NCBI GenBank assembly: GCA_963778845.1
Contig: CAVZVW010000010.1
Coordinates: 1 to 64,000 of the forward strand
Reading direction: 5' to 3'
DNA from: CAVZVW01 sp963778845
GTDB lineage: Bacteria; Actinomycetota; Actinomycetes; Actinomycetales; Kineosporiaceae
Length of the DNA: 64,000 bases
Both the position numbers and the translations under genes were made by a program. A model generated the notes under the pieces. The model worked only from the letters and a program-made list of their open reading frames with translations. It ran no database searches and was not told where the DNA came from. Shown one piece after another: positions 36,456-46,084 of this stretch. Positions within the stretch are counted from its first letter, which is position 1; each line of letters opens with the position of its first letter.

Positions 36456-37178
36456 ATGACATTCGAAGACAAGGCCGTGCTGGTGACGGGCGCCAACCGT
36501 GGGCTCGGGAAGGCATTGGTGGAGGAGGCCCTGGCCAGAGGCGTGCGGCGGGTGTACGCCGGTTCGCGCCGGCCATGGGTACACCCTGACCGGCGTGTCG
36601 TGCCCCTGACCCTGGACATCACCGATGCGGCGAGGATCGAGGCAGCTGTCGGTCGTGTCGACTCCCTCGACGTCCTCATCAACAACGCGGGGATCGGGCT
36701 GCATGACGACCTGAGCGATCGCGCCGCCCTGGACCAGCACCTCGCCGTCAACCTGTACGGCACCTACGGCATGAGCCGAGCCTTCCTGCCGTTGCTGGCA
36801 CGTTCTCGCGGATCCATCGTCAACGTCCTCTCGGTGGCGGCTCTGGCCGCCCTGCCGATCATCCCGGCGTACTCGATCTCCAAGGCGGCAGCGTTCTCGC
36901 TCTCGCAGTCCTTGCGGGCCCTCCTGGCCGCACAGGGTGTGCGCGTGCATGCCGTTCTGGCCGGGCCCATGGACACCGACATGTCTCGCGGGCTCGACGT
37001 GCCGAAGGCCTCCGCGGAGTCCGTCGCGCGATCCATCTTCGACGGCGTGGAGGCGGGGGAGGAGGAGATCTTCCCCGACCCCATGTCGGAGTCGCTGGCC
37101 GCGAGCTGGCTCGGCGGCGCGGTCAAGGCGCTCGAGCGACTCAACGCTGCGCTCGTCGCACCGCAGCCGGTCAGGTGA
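36456..37178 (+). CDS. SDR family oxidoreductase
   Basis: Classical short-chain dehydrogenase of 240 residues: cofactor motif VTGANRGLGKAL, NNAG in LINNAGIGLHD, catalytic Ser in VLSVAALAAL, and YxxxK in YSISKAAAFSL. The Arg/Ser after the second strand (GSRRPW) points to NADPH. Its GAGGAGGACG upstream site sets the ATG at 36456. Its closest kin are anonymous actinobacterial SDRs; substrate unknown. It may be controlled by the divergent ECF sigma factor. Confidence 0.9.
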   Translation: MTFEDKAVLVTGANRGLGKALVEEALARGVRRVYAGSRRPWVHPDRRVVPLTLDITDAARIEAAVGRVDSLDVLINNAGIGLHDDLSDRAALDQHLAVNLYGTYGMSRAFLPLLARSRGSIVNVLSVAALAALPIIPAYSISKAAAFSLSQSLRALLAAQGVRVHAVLAGPMDTDMSRGLDVPKASAESVARSIFDGVEAGEEEIFPDPMSESLAASWLGGAVKALERLNAALVAPQPVR

Positions 37179-37255
37179 TCGGGCAAGCCCAACCTGACGT
37201 CGGCTCACAGGCGTGTACCAAGTTCGTGCTCGACAACCTCGAACTGGAGACAGAC

Positions 37256-37735
37256 ATGAACGACCTGAGCTTCACCACCACCTTCACGGTGGACCAGACC
37301 CCCGCCGAGGCCTTCGCCGCCATCACCAACGTTCGTGGCTGGTGGGGGGAGGGCGTCCAGGGCGGTACCGAGAAGCTGGGCGACGAGTTCGTCTACCGGC
37401 ACCACGACATCCACTACACCAAGTTCCGGCTGACGGAGGTGGTTCCTGCCAAGCGAGTCACCTGGCTCGCCCTGGACGCCTACATCAGCTTCGCCGAGGA
37501 CAAGGCTGAGTGGACGGGTACGACGGTCGTGTTCGACATCACCGAGAAGGAGGGGAAGACCGAGGTCCGCTTCACCCATGTGGGCCTCGTCCCGGCCTTC
37601 GGGTGCTTCGAGAACTGCTCGATGGGCTGGGGGTACTACGTCAACGGCAGCCTGCAGAGCCTGATCACCACCGGTCGGGGGAACCCCGACCCGAAGGACG
37701 TCAACCCCGCCTTCGCGTCGGCCGGCGGCGCCTGA
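37256..37735 (+). CDS. SRPBCC (AHSA1-like) domain protein
   Basis: 159 residues with the START-like fold: FTTTFTVDQTPAEAFAAITNVRGWWGEGVQGGTEKLGDEFVYR, KFRLTEVVPAKRVTWLAL and TGTTVVFDITEKEGKTEVRFTHVGL. The ATG at 37256 follows TGGAGA; a GTG-initiated extension to 37175 overlapping the SDR gene is unlikely. Proteins of this group are often paired with ArsR or ECF regulators and bind hydrophobic ligands. Function here unknown. Confidence 0.85.
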   Translation: MNDLSFTTTFTVDQTPAEAFAAITNVRGWWGEGVQGGTEKLGDEFVYRHHDIHYTKFRLTEVVPAKRVTWLALDAYISFAEDKAEWTGTTVVFDITEKEGKTEVRFTHVGLVPAFGCFENCSMGWGYYVNGSLQSLITTGRGNPDPKDVNPAFASAGGA

Positions 37736-37753
37736 GCGGACTCGGTGGGGAGG

Positions 37754-38485
37754 TCAGGACTGTTCGGCGACCGCGGCGGCGTCGACGGCATCAGCGAAGG
37801 CGGCCATCGACGGGAAGGTCCAGTCGGGGGTGACATCACCGTGCGGGGCGGGGGTGGCGCCCCAACCGGAGCGGTCGTGGCGGCGGTTGATCCAGACCGT
37901 GGGCAGGCCGGCTGCCTTGGCGGGCACGTGGTCGTGGAACAGGCTCTGGGCCACGTGCAGCAGCCTGCCGTCGGCGATGCCGAGGCGGGCGACCTCGACG
38001 TCCAGCGCCTCGAAGTTACGCGGCGAGGGCTTGTAGGCGCCGACGTCCTGGGCGGTGATGATGCTGGTGAAGGTGACACCCAGGCGCTTGTTGGAGCCGG
38101 CGAAGGAGGCGCGGTCGACGTTCGACAGGATGATCAGGTGGAAGCGGCTGGCCAGCCGCTGCAGGGCCACAGTCGAGTCACTGAACGCCGGCCAGTCCGG
38201 CACCGAACCGGCGATGGCGGCAGCGTCGTCGTCGCTGACCTCGGCGCCCAACGCACCCCCCACCCGGCGCAGGCTCTCGGCCAGCACATCGGGGTAGAGC
38301 GCGGCCGGAGTCTCGACCTCGACAGCGGCCTCGCACGGGTTGTATGCGGCCAGCAACTGCTCGTCGGACATGGCCAGGCCGCGGCGACGGGCCCAAGCCG
38401 ACAGGACGGCGGCCAGACCCGCCTCCCAGTCGATCAGCGTTCCGTAGCAGTCGAAGCTGAGCGCGTCGTAGTCGGTGAGCTTCAC
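37754..38485 (-). CDS. Haloacid dehalogenase type II (HAD superfamily)
   Basis: 243 residues. HAD motif I: LSFDCYGTLIDWEAGL (nucleophile Asp); motif II Ser in IILSNVDRASF; motif III Lys in VGAYKPSPRNFEAL; motif IV HVAQSLFHDHVPAKAAGLPTVWINR. This matches 2-haloacid dehalogenase-like HADs, although many act as phosphatases. The GTG at 38485 overlaps the GntR stop (GTGA), so the two genes form an operon in which the regulator comes first. Confidence 0.88.
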   Translation of the reverse strand: MKLTDYDALSFDCYGTLIDWEAGLAAVLSAWARRRGLAMSDEQLLAAYNPCEAAVEVETPAALYPDVLAESLRRVGGALGAEVSDDDAAAIAGSVPDWPAFSDSTVALQRLASRFHLIILSNVDRASFAGSNKRLGVTFTSIITAQDVGAYKPSPRNFEALDVEVARLGIADGRLLHVAQSLFHDHVPAKAAGLPTVWINRRHDRSGWGATPAPHGDVTPDWTFPSMAAFADAVDAAAVAEQS

Positions 38486-39132
38486 GGGGTGCGCTCCTGG
38501 ATGAGGGTGAGAAAGAACCGCTCCGCAACGTCGAAATGCTCGGTCCACGCCGACTGGGCGCGCGCGATGTCCCCGGAGCGAAGGACATCGAGCAGGAGGG
38601 CGTGCTCGGCGGCCAGCACCGAGACGCGGCCATAAGCCGGACGCAGCTGGGCGACCAGCAGCCGAAGCTCGGCCCCGACCTCGTCGAAGGTGCGCAGCAG
38701 CCGCAGCGAGCCGGCCGCGACCAGCACCGCCCGGTGGAACGCGATGTCATGGTCGGCGACGACATCCCACGACAGGTCCTCGGACAGGGCGAGGAAGGCA
38801 TCGACTGTGCCCTGCACCCCGTCCAAGGCGCGCCTCTCGGCGATCACCATCGAGACCGCGGTCGCCTCGATCGGTCGCCGCAGCCGATACAGGTCGACCG
38901 CGTCTTCGGCAGTGAAGGACCTCACCGCGGCGCTACGGCCCCGCCCCCGCTCCAGCAGCCCGTCCGCGACCAGCATCTGCACCGCTGCCCGCACAGTGGG
39001 GCGGGCCACCCCGAACTCCGCCGACAGCTCCGTGTCCCGCAGCTGCTCTCCGCCCCGGTAGACACCGGCGAGCAGCCGGCGACGCAGCTCGTCGGCGACC
39101 GCGTCGGCGACCGAGACCACGTGGATGCTCAT
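38482..39132 (-). CDS. GntR family (FadR subfamily) transcriptional regulator
   Basis: 216 residues: winged helix VADAVADELRRRLLAGVYRGGEQLRDTELSAEFGVARPTVRAAVQMLVADGLLERG and an FCD effector domain with DHDIAFHRAVLVAAGSLRLL and EHALLLDVLRSGDIARAQ (metal/carboxylate-binding His and Asp). It precedes and is coupled to the HAD gene, so it probably responds to a carboxylate such as a haloacid. There is no Shine-Dalgarno before its ATG; the promoter found upstream predicts a leaderless transcript. Confidence 0.88.
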   Translation of the reverse strand: MSIHVVSVADAVADELRRRLLAGVYRGGEQLRDTELSAEFGVARPTVRAAVQMLVADGLLERGRGRSAAVRSFTAEDAVDLYRLRRPIEATAVSMVIAERRALDGVQGTVDAFLALSEDLSWDVVADHDIAFHRAVLVAAGSLRLLRTFDEVGAELRLLVAQLRPAYGRVSVLAAEHALLLDVLRSGDIARAQSAWTEHFDVAERFFLTLIQERTP

Positions 39133-39139
39133 GGCTATC

Positions 39140-39168
39140 TGTATAACAGGTAGGCAAGTAGTCTGCAA
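39140..39168 (-). promoter_or_regulatory. Promoter of the gntR-HAD operon, predicted leaderless
   Basis: On the minus strand TTGCAG (39163-39168) and TATACA (39140-39145) are 17 bp apart. Seven bases after the -10 box comes the ATG of the GntR gene, so transcription would begin at or next to the start codon. Confidence 0.6.
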
Positions 39169-39448
39169 CATGTGGCTCGCAGCCGACAGTCCACGCACCG
39201 CAGTCCCGCCCGTAGCGGGGTCGCCCCCACCACTGTCCTGGGCTGTTGGGTCGTCACGGTGGCGGTGTCGGCGGAGCAGTCCGCCGTTGGCGGGCGTGCG
39301 GCTTCGGCTGCTCCGGCCCCTATCACGTGCAACAGAGTGACGTCGACGTCGTGGGAGCTGGTTTCGCGTGCCTGATGCCGTTGGACGAACGGCGCTCGCG
39401 GAGCTCACGAGCCTGTCATAGCCGGGTCATGTGTGGGACAGTCCGGGC
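39169..39448. other. Intergenic stretch between gntR and the LLM gene
   Basis: Apart from the gntR promoter at its left edge I see no gene here. The short open frames have no family features. It should hold the promoter of the LLM gene on the right; no clear box was found. Confidence 0.5.
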
Positions 39449-40255
39449 ATGTCCAGGCCGTTCCGGTTCGGGGTCGTGGCCCCGCTCCTGACCGACACAC
39501 GGACCTGGCGAGACCGTGTCAGCCGCATCGCCGACCACGGCTACTCGACGCTGCTGATGCCTGACGTCCCTCAATGGCAGCCGGCGCCTGGCCCTTTGCT
39601 GGCCGTCGCGGCGTCCATCGCCAATCTCCGTGTGGGTACCTGGGTCTACGCCTCTCCGCTCCGCCCCGCTTGGAGCACCGCATGGGAAGCACACTCGCTA
39701 TCAGTACTCACGGACGGTCGTTTCGAGATGGGTATCGGCACTGGCAGGCCAGGGATCGAGGACGAACTCCGCGAACTGAACCTGCCCGTAGCCTCACCAG
39801 GGGAACGGCTGGCCCAGGTACGTGACACGGTGACGGCGCTGCGACGTCTGGACGGCCCTGATCTTCACACGCCCGTCGTGATGGCCGTGCGGGGGCCGAA
39901 GGCCCAGGCGTTGGCTGCGGAGATCGCGGATACGGTCACCTTCGCCGTGATGCCGGGTGAGTCCCGTGTCGACGTCTCGCGGGTGGTGCGCGACTTCCGC
40001 GCCAACCGGGACATCGAACTTGCGCTCCACGTCCCGGTCATCGGCGACACGGTCGCGCCGTTCATGGCTCCCCCGGATACCGACCCGGCTGCCCTGCGCG
40101 CAGCAGACTCGCTGGCCACCCTCCCCGGTGACCCAGCGGCGGCCGCCGAGGAGATCCAGCGGCGACGTGAAGAACTCGGATACTCCTACTTCGTCTTCGG
40201 CGCCGACTCCGCCGACACACTGGCTCCGGTCGTAGCCGACTTGACCGGTGAGTAG
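39449..40255 (+). CDS. LLM class oxidoreductase (F420- or flavin-dependent)
   Basis: 268 residues, shorter than typical LLM proteins. RFGVVAPLLTDTRTWRDRVSRIADHGYSTLLMPD, LSVLTDGRFEMGIGTGRPGIEDELRELNLPVASPGERLAQV and the final EELGYSYFVFGADSADTLAPVVADL are recognisable. The middle insertion of the barrel is short. The start is ATG 39449 without a strong RBS. It ends about 120 bp before a strong hairpin and lies next to the IS110 elements. Confidence 0.82.
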   Translation: MSRPFRFGVVAPLLTDTRTWRDRVSRIADHGYSTLLMPDVPQWQPAPGPLLAVAASIANLRVGTWVYASPLRPAWSTAWEAHSLSVLTDGRFEMGIGTGRPGIEDELRELNLPVASPGERLAQVRDTVTALRRLDGPDLHTPVVMAVRGPKAQALAAEIADTVTFAVMPGESRVDVSRVVRDFRANRDIELALHVPVIGDTVAPFMAPPDTDPAALRAADSLATLPGDPAAAAEEIQRRREELGYSYFVFGADSADTLAPVVADLTGE

Positions 40256-40375
40256 CCCGGCGAACGACTGACACGAGCCCGAGGTGTGTGATCTCCTCCC
40301 TGGACGGCGCCCGGGCGATGGCGCGGCGCTCGGCGACGAGCCGTTCCGAAACCTAACGGATGATCTTGCAAATCG

Positions 40376-40402
40376 GGCCCTCTCCGAATCCCGGAAAGGG
40401 CC
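40376..40402 (+). terminator. Strong hairpin after the LLM gene
   Basis: GGCCCTCTCCG (40376-40386) pairs with CGGAAAGGGCC (40392-40402), ten of eleven pairs, around a five-base loop. It could terminate the LLM gene or be a structured part of the upstream end of the IS110 element. It resembles the hairpin near 57306-57337 beside tRNA-Pro. No T-tract follows. Confidence 0.45.
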
Positions 40403-40497
40403 TCTGATGCGATGAGGAGCTGAGGGTGGGGCCTCGCTCCGCGTGACCCTCCGCCGGATGCTGGAGGTGTTCTCGTCAGTCGACGAAGGAGGCCCCG

Positions 40498-41587
40498 GTG
40501 AAAGGCTACGTCGCGTCGGAGCAGGTTCAGCTGGCGTACGCAGGGCGGCAGTTCGTGGGGATCGATCTGCACCGCAAGCGAAGCGTGATTGTGCGGACCA
40601 CGGATGCTGGTGAGGTCCTGGAAGCGGTCCAGATCCCGAACACCGCGTTGGCGCTGGCGCAGGTGATCTCGCGGGCCGGGGAATGCCCGGAGGTCGTGTT
40701 GGAGAGCACGTACGGCTGGTACTGGGGCCGTCGACACCCTTGCCGAGGCCGGCACGGACGTGCATCTGGCGCACCCGCTGGGGGTGAAGGCGTTCGAGTA
40801 CCGGCGGGTCAAGAACGACCTGCGCGACGCGACCGACCTGGCCGACCTGCTGCGCATGGGCCGGCTGCCCGAGTCGTGGATCGCCCCGCCGGCGACCCGG
40901 GAGCTGCGTGAGCTGGTCCGGCACCGGGCCAAGCTCGTCGCGCTCCGCTCGCACTGCAAGGCCCACGTCCACGCGGTGCTGGCCAAGTGCGGCGTGCAAG
41001 TGCCGATGAGCGACCTGTTTGGGGTCGCCGGCACTCAGCTGCTCGCCGGCCTCGACCTGCCCAAGCCGTACGCCGCCCGGATCGCGTCGCTGCGCCGGGT
41101 GATGGAGGCTCTGGAGTTCGAGATCGACGTGTTCGACAAGCTCGCCCGCGGCCGACTCGCGACCGACCCCGGATACCGGGCCGTGCAGACGATCCCCGGG
41201 ATCGGCCCGGTGCTGGGTGCGGTCCTGGTCGCCGAGATCGGCGACGTCACCCGGTTCACCAACGCGGACAAGCTGACCTGCTGGGCCGGGATGACCCCGC
41301 TGCACCGCGAGTCCGACACCAAGGTCCGCCGCGGGCGGATCACCAAACAGGGCACCCGGCTGGTCCGCTGGGCCGTCGTGGAGTCGGTCAAGGTGCTGCC
41401 CGCCGGGACCCGGATCGGCGGCTTCCGTGACCAGGTCGCCGCCCGCCGCGGCAAGAACATCGGGACCGTCGCAGCCGCCCGCCGCCAGCTCCAGTACGTC
41501 TACTACGCCCTGCGCGACGGTCACGTCCGAGACCTCGACCCGACACATCCGCGCCGACCGCGACCAGCCGCCGAGGCAGCCGCGTGA
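40498..41587 (+). mobile_element. IS110-family transposase, broken by one frameshift
   Basis: The first part (GRQFVGIDLHRKRSVIVRTT, then VVLESTYGWYW) is the RuvC-like DEDD half; the second part (AHPLGVKAFEYRRVKNDLRDATDLADLLRMG, IPGIGPVLGAVLVAEIGDVTRFTNADKLTCWAGMTP) is the rest of it plus the Tnp20 domain. The frames meet at GGGG (40724-40727); deleting one G joins them into about 360 residues. The GTG start is at 40498. IS110 elements have no long terminal repeats, so the ends cannot be set. The non-coding space before it is where IS110-group elements encode their bridge RNA. Confidence 0.85.
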
Positions 41588-42130
41588 CCGGCACCCGCCG
41601 ACTCCCCAGAACTGATCGGCGCGAGGTCGTCCAGGTCATGACCCCCGAGTGTCCGTCGCAGCGCGCGTCAGCGACGAGCACCGGCGCGGTCGCGCCCCTC
41701 TGATTGACCCCGCCGACCGGAGCACCACGCACCCCATCAAGTCCACCGCATCGACCAACGCGGCTGGACGAAGGAATGACCGGCAGCCTCCCCAGGCCTG
41801 CCCACCGCCGGGCCACCGGCACTGATGAGCGCACGCCACCCCACCCCCACGCACGACTGCGAGCCGCCCACGAGCCCTCTCCGCGCTGAACATCGTCGCC
41901 GACCAGGCGCCGGCCTCAAGGCCCTACGGCCGCTGACGCGGTCGCGCTCCGCGCGAGCCTTGACCCCGACGCCCCCGCCGGCATGCCAGCAACGACGCGG
42001 ACCGGCCCGAAACCCTGGTCAAGGACACCCTTGACTCACCAAGCTCCTGGATCGAAAAGGAAGGTGAGTGGGCGCGCGACGGCTCCCGGCGGAGCGCAGC
42101 GCAGCCGGGAAGGGTTTCGACCCCCACGCG
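41588..42130. other. Non-coding stretch between two convergent IS110 transposase genes
   Basis: About 540 bp with no supported gene. It must contain the 3' ends of both IS110 elements. The only clear structure is a hairpin near 42018. Small open frames have no recognisable features. Confidence 0.5.
42018..42035. terminator. Hairpin between the IS110 genes
   Basis: GTCAAGG (42018-42024) pairs perfectly with CCTTGAC (42029-42035) around a four-base loop. It may end transcription from either transposase gene or be a structure at an IS end. Confidence 0.35.
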
Positions 42131-43417
42131 TTACACGGCTGGCTGGATGCTCACCCGGTAGCCGAGGGCTTCGAGCTGGCGGACGTGACTACGGATGACC
42201 CGTTGGGTGCTGACGTGCCGGTCGTGGAAGTCCGGGCCGAGGTCGACGAACTGAGCCTGCGGGTCGGACAACAGATGCCAGACGATGACCAGGATGCTGC
42301 GGCCGACAGCGACGAGGGCCTTCTTCCGGCCTCGGCGTCGGGCAAGGCGTCGGTAGCGTTCGCCTAAGAAGGTGTTCGTCTTCCCGGCCCCGACGGCGGC
42401 CTCCCCAAGGGCACGCGCCAAGTAGGCGTTGCCATGGCCGGTGGCGTTCTTCCCCTTCTTCTTACCGGCCGACTCCTTCACGGTGGGCGCGAACTTGGCC
42501 CACGACACCAGGTGACCAGCGGTCGGGAAGCGGGTCATGTCCAGCCCAATCTCCGCGATGACCACCTGGGCGATGGCGATGCCGACACCAGGGATGGCGT
42601 CGAGACGAGTCACGGTCTGGCCCCACGCGATGTCCTGGCGCGCGATCTCCTCCCCGATGCGGCAGTCCAGATCGGCCAGGTCGTCGTCGATGGCGTCCAC
42701 CCGGGCCAACATCTTGCCCAGGAGGAAGGCGTGGTGGTCGTTGAAGCGGCTGGCATAGAACGCTTCCTCCAGATCCGCGATCTTCGCGCGCAGCCGGGCC
42801 CGAGCCATCTGCGCGAGCACCTTCGGGTCGCGTTCCCCAGCGATCAGAGCCGCCAGCATCTCCCTGCCCGACACCCCGAAGATGTCGCTGGCCACCACCG
42901 ACAACTTGACCTGGGCGTCCTCCAGCAGCTTCTCCACCCGCTGCTTCTCCGCGTTCCTGACCCCGACCTGGTCGATGCGATACCGGGTCAGATCCCGCAG
43001 CACTCGGATCTCGGGCGGGGGGACGAAGCTTGGCCGCAGCATCTGCCGCTCCCCGACCTTGCACAACCAGACGCTGTCCAGCTTGTCTGTCTTCGGTCTG
43101 CCCGGCAGATGCCTGACGTCCTTGGCATTCACCAGCCACGTCTCGAAACCAGCCGCTTCCAGCAGGTAGAACGGCGACTTCCAGTAGTCCGACGTCGCCT
43201 CCATGATCACCCGGGTCGCCCCGAGCTCGCGTAAGCGATCACACATCAGCAGCAGCGAGCGGGTCATCGTCCGATGCGTCGTCACCTCCTGCAGGCGCTT
43301 CCCGGACGCTCCCGGGTCAGGCACCCGCACGCAACACACCACCTCCTCCTTGCCGATGTCGAGCGCCGCGATCCGCTCGATGATCTGCTCGTTGTCCCTC
43401 GTAACCTCCAGCGCCAC
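42131..43417 (-). mobile_element. IS110-family transposase, intact
   Basis: 428 residues. DEDD catalytic residues appear in RIAALDIGKEEVVCCVR, RVIMEATSDYWKSPFYLLEAAGF and GRPKTDKLDSVWLCKVGERQ; the C-terminal Tnp20 part has LDAIPGVGIAIAQVVIAEIG and a Ser in the HLVSWAKFAPTVKESAG region. GGGAG precedes the GTG at 43417 (protein start VALEVTRDNE). It is a different lineage from the neighbour at 40498. The leader region to its right may contain its bridge RNA. Confidence 0.9.
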
Positions 43418-43646
43418 GGGTTGCTCCCTTCGCCAGTGCGGACCACCTGACCGCCCGGGGAGCTGCAAGGCACTTGCGAATCTGGATCTCGTGCTCATGG
43501 CAACAAGGAAGGGCCCACAGCGCAACTCCCGGCGCCCGACTTCAGGACGGCCTCTACGGACCACGGAGCGACGACGTCAACGGGCGACCAGACCCCCATT
43601 TTCAGCCCGGAACGGGCCGCCCACCGGCGACCGCAGACTTCAGGAA
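43418..43646 (-). other. Upstream non-coding end of the second IS110 element
   Basis: No gene is supported. The position, directly upstream of the transposase and next to the island att copy, fits the left end of an IS110-type element, where a bridge RNA is expected. Two copies of GACTTCAGGA (about 43540 and 43637) are present; the right one lies 10 bp before the att copy. Confidence 0.4.
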
Positions 43647-43709
43647 TGACCTGGGGAAACGTGGGTCGGGGTGGCGGGATTCGAACCCACGGCCTCTTCG
43701 TCCCGAACG
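43647..43709 (-). repeat. att copy 1 (distal island end), 3' half of tRNA-Pro
   Basis: 63 bases identical to 57340-57402: 19 bases of tRNA 3' flank and the tRNA from its 3' end to the anticodon loop. The D-arm and 5' acceptor are missing, so it is not a functional tRNA. It marks the likely left chromosome-island junction. Confidence 0.9.
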
Positions 43710-43929
43710 GGGACCCACCCTGCCGGCCGCGACGGCCTAGTGCATCCGTGCAGGTCATCCGCGGTGCGACGTGTATCCAGTGCCATCCGCGGTCGTCGTG
43801 TGTGACGGTCTGTGTTCCCGATCGGTGCCCGGCCTCCGCTGCCTGGCCAGCGTCAACAGCAACTGGACCTGCCGACCTCGTGCCTGGGTTCGGCGGGTGT
43901 CGGCGACCGACCCAGGCGCCTTGCGAGAA

Positions 43930-45942
43930 TCAGTCGAACTTGAAGTACTGCCAGCCGCCGCTGGCTGCGGTGCTCACCGCATCGCCCTTGAACGTGGCTC
44001 GGAAGCGGTACGGCGATCCACGCACGGGCTTCACGGACAGGTACGCCGTGGCCGCGCTGGAGCTGTTCAGCGCGAAGCAGCCCGAGGTCGCGATCGTGTG
44101 CCAGGCACCGGAGTAAAAGCGCTGGGCAGAGAAGTACACGCAAGAGCCACGGTGGGCAGGCGCGATTGTCGCGATCAGCCCGGGGTGGACGTTGGTGCGG
44201 TACAGGCGGTAGGAGCCGGACGTCGCGTGGTAGCCAGTCTGCCGCTGCGTCACGCGGGTCGCTGAGGTTGCCTTTCCCGTCACGCTGACGGCCGCATACT
44301 GATAGTCCCCGGCGAACCGTGCAGTGAAGACCGCGTTTCGGGTCATTGCGTAGGCAAGGGTGAGATCTCCCGTGCTGTTCACCGCAGTCGAGGTCAGCAC
44401 CTTCTCGGCCTGCCCGGCGGGCGTCACGGACACGCTGACTGTGCGCGAGTTGAACGTTGGCGCCAAGTGCACCCGCAGGGTAACCGCCCGACCGTACGCG
44501 ACCGCCGCGGGTGAGACGCTCAACGTCAGCACGGTAGGTAGCAACGACACTTGCACAATGGCCTGGGCTGAACTGGCGAGCCGGGTCGCATCGCCAGCGT
44601 AACCAACACCGTAAGTCACAGCTCCCCCAATGTCGGGAGCGTCGTTGAACGAGAACGACCCATCGGCGGCCATTGGCGCATCGGGCAGCAGATGAATGCC
44701 TCCCGCGTCGGAACGACTGATCGTCAGGGGCGTACCGGCCGGCGGTAGCCGGAACGGTGACGAAAGGGTCCCGCTCACCGCAAGCTGGGAACCACGGGCG
44801 GCCGCCGCCGGCGCGGTCAACGTGATGGTCGTTGGGTAGAGCCCAGGGTCGGTGATAATGTGCAGGTTTTGCGGCTGATACGACGTCCACGGATGCGAGA
44901 CAGCGAATAGGTACTTTCCATCCCTCGACAGAGCGAGCGCGTGGACATCGAGGAAGTCGACTCCTTTGAAGTCCCACGAGTTGACATGGACATGGTTGGA
45001 ATCAAACACTTGGAGATCGAGCGCCGAGCTAAAGCGGTTGAGGCCCGCTGCAATCAGGTCTCCACCCGTCGCCACGGAGTTAGGGAATTGTCCCGTGGGC
45101 AAACTGTCGGAAAGAGTGAAGTCAGAGAGCCGGTAGACAGAATGCGCAGACGGTCCGTTGCAAGCGAAGACGGCCTCAAGCCCGCTGCTGGTCACAGCGA
45201 CGTCGTTGCATCCCCCTCCCACGACCGCTTGTCCGGTCAGCGTGGGAGGCGTTGTGCTGACATCAAAGTCGAACGCACTGTTGGAAGACAGGTCCGGGAC
45301 CATCAGGACTAGGCGGTGGACACCGTCGGAAGCCAGCTTCGGTGGGTAATAGAAGGGCAGTGCACCCGATGGGTAGGGCACCAGCGCCGCAAGCCCCGTT
45401 CCGAGTGTCGGGTTCGGGGACGATGTATCCATTGCGGCGACCTCCCCCGAACTGCAGCCGTAGGACACCCAGAGTTTCGTGCCGGTGAGCGCGAGCCAGA
45501 TCGGGCACGACAAAGCTCCCGTTGACCAGCGCGCGGTCTCCTTGAGCGTCGCGGTATCGATTTTCGAGATAAATCCTCCGGCCAGAGCAGCGTATACGAC
45601 CGAGTCATCCGCGGAAATGACCATGCCTCGAGCATCCTGCTCACCGCCGATCTCAGCCACGAGTTGCCCGGAGAAATCACGGACCTCGATGGAGCTGTAC
45701 AACAAGCCCACCGAGAAGAACACGTGCCTATGCGTTGAGTCGACCACTATCTGGGTAACGCCAACCGAATTCAACGGTACGGTAACCTGCGGGGAGATTT
45801 GAGACGTGTGAAGAGCCGGTGGTGCCACCGGCGTAGCGTGCACAGCGCCAGCGATGGCTGCCGAGGGACTCTCCATGGCGGTGACAGCGATGAACGCTGC
45901 GAGAACAAGGGCCCAGCGGGAGTAGCGCACCTGAAGAGTCAC
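43930..45942 (-). CDS. Secreted beta-propeller and Ig-like repeat protein
   Basis: 670 residues. An N-terminal signal peptide (RYSRWALVLAAFIAV, cleaved after an Ala-rich stretch) is followed by a propeller-like part (about 55-375) with repeated strands such as HRHVFFSVG, DSVVYAALAGGFISKIDTATL, KLWVSYGCS and DGKYLFAVSHPW. About 390-560 look like two bacterial Ig-like domains (TTITLTAPAAAARGSQLAVSG; PTVLTLSVSPAAVAYGRAVTL), and a C-terminal Cys-containing domain (CVYFSAQRFYSGAWHTIATSGCF) ends in KGDAVSTAASGGWQYFKF. Codon use is less GC-biased than the neighbours, which fits transfer. The start (GTG 45942) has no good RBS. Likely a surface or secreted adhesin-like protein; role unknown. Confidence 0.75.
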   Translation of the reverse strand: MTLQVRYSRWALVLAAFIAVTAMESPSAAIAGAVHATPVAPPALHTSQISPQVTVPLNSVGVTQIVVDSTHRHVFFSVGLLYSSIEVRDFSGQLVAEIGGEQDARGMVISADDSVVYAALAGGFISKIDTATLKETARWSTGALSCPIWLALTGTKLWVSYGCSSGEVAAMDTSSPNPTLGTGLAALVPYPSGALPFYYPPKLASDGVHRLVLMVPDLSSNSAFDFDVSTTPPTLTGQAVVGGGCNDVAVTSSGLEAVFACNGPSAHSVYRLSDFTLSDSLPTGQFPNSVATGGDLIAAGLNRFSSALDLQVFDSNHVHVNSWDFKGVDFLDVHALALSRDGKYLFAVSHPWTSYQPQNLHIITDPGLYPTTITLTAPAAAARGSQLAVSGTLSSPFRLPPAGTPLTISRSDAGGIHLLPDAPMAADGSFSFNDAPDIGGAVTYGVGYAGDATRLASSAQAIVQVSLLPTVLTLSVSPAAVAYGRAVTLRVHLAPTFNSRTVSVSVTPAGQAEKVLTSTAVNSTGDLTLAYAMTRNAVFTARFAGDYQYAAVSVTGKATSATRVTQRQTGYHATSGSYRLYRTNVHPGLIATIAPAHRGSCVYFSAQRFYSGAWHTIATSGCFALNSSSAATAYLSVKPVRGSPYRFRATFKGDAVSTAASGGWQYFKFD

Positions 45943-46084
45943 CAGCGGAAGGTACTGGTTGCTACCTCACGAGCGCTAGGCCCCCGCAACCGACTCGACA
46001 CGCCCTCGCGGAAAGTGATTGCGGGACTTCAGTCGGTGATCTCCAGTTCGCGATTGACCGCTCGGGGCAGCCGACGGCATTGGG

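Noticed and set aside
43665..43709. Possible second and third tRNA-Pro genes (here and at 46746-46806)
   Set aside because: Both lack the D arm and 5' acceptor half. They are att remnants, not tRNA genes.
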